Positions 6,360-7,721 of a stretch of 7,721 nt of DNA are shown one piece after another (position 1 is the first letter of the stretch; every line of letters begins with the position of its first letter). Source of the DNA: Inquilinus sp. Its GTDB lineage: Bacteria > Pseudomonadota > Alphaproteobacteria > DSM-16000 > Inquilinaceae. The notes beneath the pieces are model-generated. The model was not told the DNA's origin, searched no databases, and was given only the letters and a program-made list of their open reading frames with translations. Both the position numbers and the translations under genes were made by a program. The DNA is taken from assembly GCA_013003675.1 (NCBI GenBank), contig JABDIP010000193.1:1-7721 (forward strand), read 5' to 3'.

Positions 6360-6424
6360 GAGCACCCCAATTGCCACACCAATCCCGGATTCCCAGTTCT
6401 TTCACTGCTCTGCGACTGCCGGCC

Positions 6425-7706
6425 TCAAGGGCCGGTGAATTCGAGAATGTCGAACCCGCGGTTGCGGTCGATCAGGTAGATCAGGCCGTTGTCGTCGACA
6501 TCGACATCGTTGCTCTGCGGGCTCGGCTCGTCGCCGAGCGGCTTGGGGATGAAATGGCCGACCTCGACCGGCCGGAACGGGTCGGCGACATCGACGATGC
6601 GCAGGCCGCCGGCGAACCAGGTGGCATAGACCAGCGTGCCGTCCATCCGTTCGCGGAATTGGTGCGCGCCGAAGCGGCCGGGGGCCCGCGCCCAGGGCGA
6701 GTCCAGCTCGCTGACGTCGAAGGCCGACAGCGCCTGGATGCGGTCGAAATCGGTCACGTCGAAGACCCAGAGGAAGCCGTGCAGCCGGCCCGGCACATGG
6801 TCGTGCTCCTCGTCTATGGCGATCGCGATCCGTCGCCCGTCGATCCGCCGGTCGAGCGGCAGGATCGTGTGGGTCGGTTCGGGGAAGGGCGGGTGGTAAT
6901 CGTGCGCGGCGACGGTCTTCGGGGCGCGGATGTCCGACACGTCGATGACGCGGAATCCGGCGTGCCAGACCGAGGCCCACAGCTCGTCGCCGACGCGCAG
7001 GGCGTGGTGCAGCCGGTTCTTGTAGCCGCTCCAGCTCGGCGTCTCGCCGCCGGCGAGGTGCTGGCCCGGCATGTGCCAGCGCGACACCTCCTCCGGCCGC
7101 GCCGGGTCGCCGATGTCGTAGACCACCAGGATGTTGCCGAGATAGCCCTCCATCTCGGTCGAGATGTAGGCGTAACGGTCGTCGACGTCGAAGCGGTGGA
7201 CGCCGAAGCCGAAGGTGCGCTGATATGCGATCTCGCGCGGGTTGGCCTTGTCGGCGATGTCGTAGATCTTGAACCCGCCGTCGCGGTAGCCGCGCTCGCG
7301 GGCGGCGTCGAGCTGCGCGATCTGCCCGGCATCGACGCCGATCTCGGCCGCCAACTCGGCATCGGTCGCCGCGCGGCCGAGCGCCGCTCCCAGGCGGGCG
7401 CGGAGCTCCGGCAGTGCGTCGCCCTTGCGCAGCAGATGGCGGCTGTTCTGCTCGACATTGGTGACCATCAAATCGCCGACCACGCGCACCTTGTGGGTGT
7501 GCGAATTGCCGTCCGCCAGCATGATCTGCGCGGCGATGCGCGGATGCTTCGGGTCCGACACGTCGATGATCGAGGTGCCGAAGGGCGGCTTCATGTGGCC
7601 GACATAGGCATGGCCATCCCGGACGACGATCTGGCCGCCGCCGGGGATGTCGAGATGCGACCGGCCGCACGTTGCGGGCCAGCGGCGACGCGGGGCTGTT
7701 GCCCAT
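6425..7706 (-). CDS. LVIVD-repeat beta-propeller protein with an apparent frameshift near its N-terminus
   Basis: This is a protein of about 427 residues with seven LVIVD-type repeats: GTSIIDVSDP, GGFKIYDIAD, NILVVYDIGDP, AGFRVIDVSD, GFLWVFDVTDF, GGLRIVDVADP and RGFDILEFTGP. That matches a seven-bladed beta-propeller. No signal peptide is seen. The function of the family is unknown; a binding or scaffold role is plausible. The start at 7706 has a strong GGGGAGGG 7 nt upstream and gives MGNSPASPLARNVRPV. Immediately afterwards (about 7655-7661) the family-like sequence continues in another frame as HLDIPGGGQIVVRDGHAYVGHM. That stretch has no ATG, GTG or TTG of its own before the ATG at 7594. 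Either a 1- or 2-base indel is real, making this a damaged gene, or the sequence has an error. Without correction, translation from 7594 yields 389 residues and loses the start of blade one. Blade one is followed by a helical insert (about 7286-7426). Confidence 0.82.
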
Positions 7707-7713
7707 CGCCTAT

Positions 7714-7721
7714 CCCTCCCC
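7714..7721 (-). promoter_or_regulatory. Ribosome-binding site of the LVIVD gene
   Basis: GGGGAGGG lies 7 nt before the ATG at 7706 and reaches the window edge. It is the main reason to place the gene start here rather than at the internal ATG at 7594, which has no comparable site. Confidence 0.65.

Noticed and set aside
5210..6382. Hydrolase extended N-terminally to 6382
   Set aside because: The extra 80 residues are translated intergenic repeat (6216-6359) and have no family counterpart. GGAGG before 6142 marks the start.
6402..7706. A 434-codon continuous open frame from the ATG at 7706 taken as the real protein
   Set aside because: Only the first ~16 residues look genuine. The rest is Arg/Pro/Ala-rich shadow sequence, while the LVIVD repeats lie in the neighbouring frame ending at 6425.

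Overview
The window is very GC-rich with strong G/C third-position bias. Together with the gene content (a MetZ-type sulfhydrylase and 'CCCTCTCC...GGAGAGGG' palindromic intergenic repeats), this suggests an alphaproteobacterium, possibly Rhodospirillales-like; the class-level guess is an inference. Eight protein genes can be supported. Seven are on the minus strand and one (metZ) is on the plus strand.

Region 1 (1-891) is a mobile-DNA unit. A REP-associated tyrosine transposase gene (RAYT, minus strand) is bracketed by two pairs of an identical 25-bp hairpin repeat. Each pair is set in inverted orientation with a spacer of about 40 nt (REPIN-like). The left pair is cut by the window edge. The right pair ends 16 bp from the stop codon of the neighbouring operon.

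Region 2 (908-3861, minus strand) is a tightly packed four-gene operon. In transcription order it encodes a secreted NMT1/SsuA-type substrate-binding protein, an SsuC/TauC-type permease, an SsuB/TauB-type ATPase and a small DsrE-family protein. The junctions are a 4-nt overlap, a 13-nt overlap and a 7-nt gap. It is divergent from metZ (4024-5208, plus strand), an O-succinylhomoserine sulfhydrylase that incorporates sulfide to make homocysteine. The 162-bp divergent region is AT-richer than its surroundings and holds several small inverted repeats, with no recognisable SAM-II riboswitch. The grouping reads as a sulfur-acquisition module: import of an organosulfur or related compound, a possible sulfur-handling DsrE protein, and assimilation into methionine precursors. 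The substrate cannot be read from the sequence.

Region 3 (5210-7706, minus strand) holds an alpha/beta hydrolase whose stop codon is one nucleotide from that of metZ (convergent), then a 282-bp gap containing a second, unrelated REPIN-like inverted repeat, then a seven-repeat LVIVD beta-propeller protein. The propeller gene has a convincing start and ribosome-binding site at 7706, but its reading frame appears to shift near 7655-7661. This is either a real lesion or a sequence error.

The strongest items for a second look are the RAYT with its REPIN pairs, the propeller frameshift, the DsrE-ABC-metZ sulfur module, and the structured divergent regulatory region.
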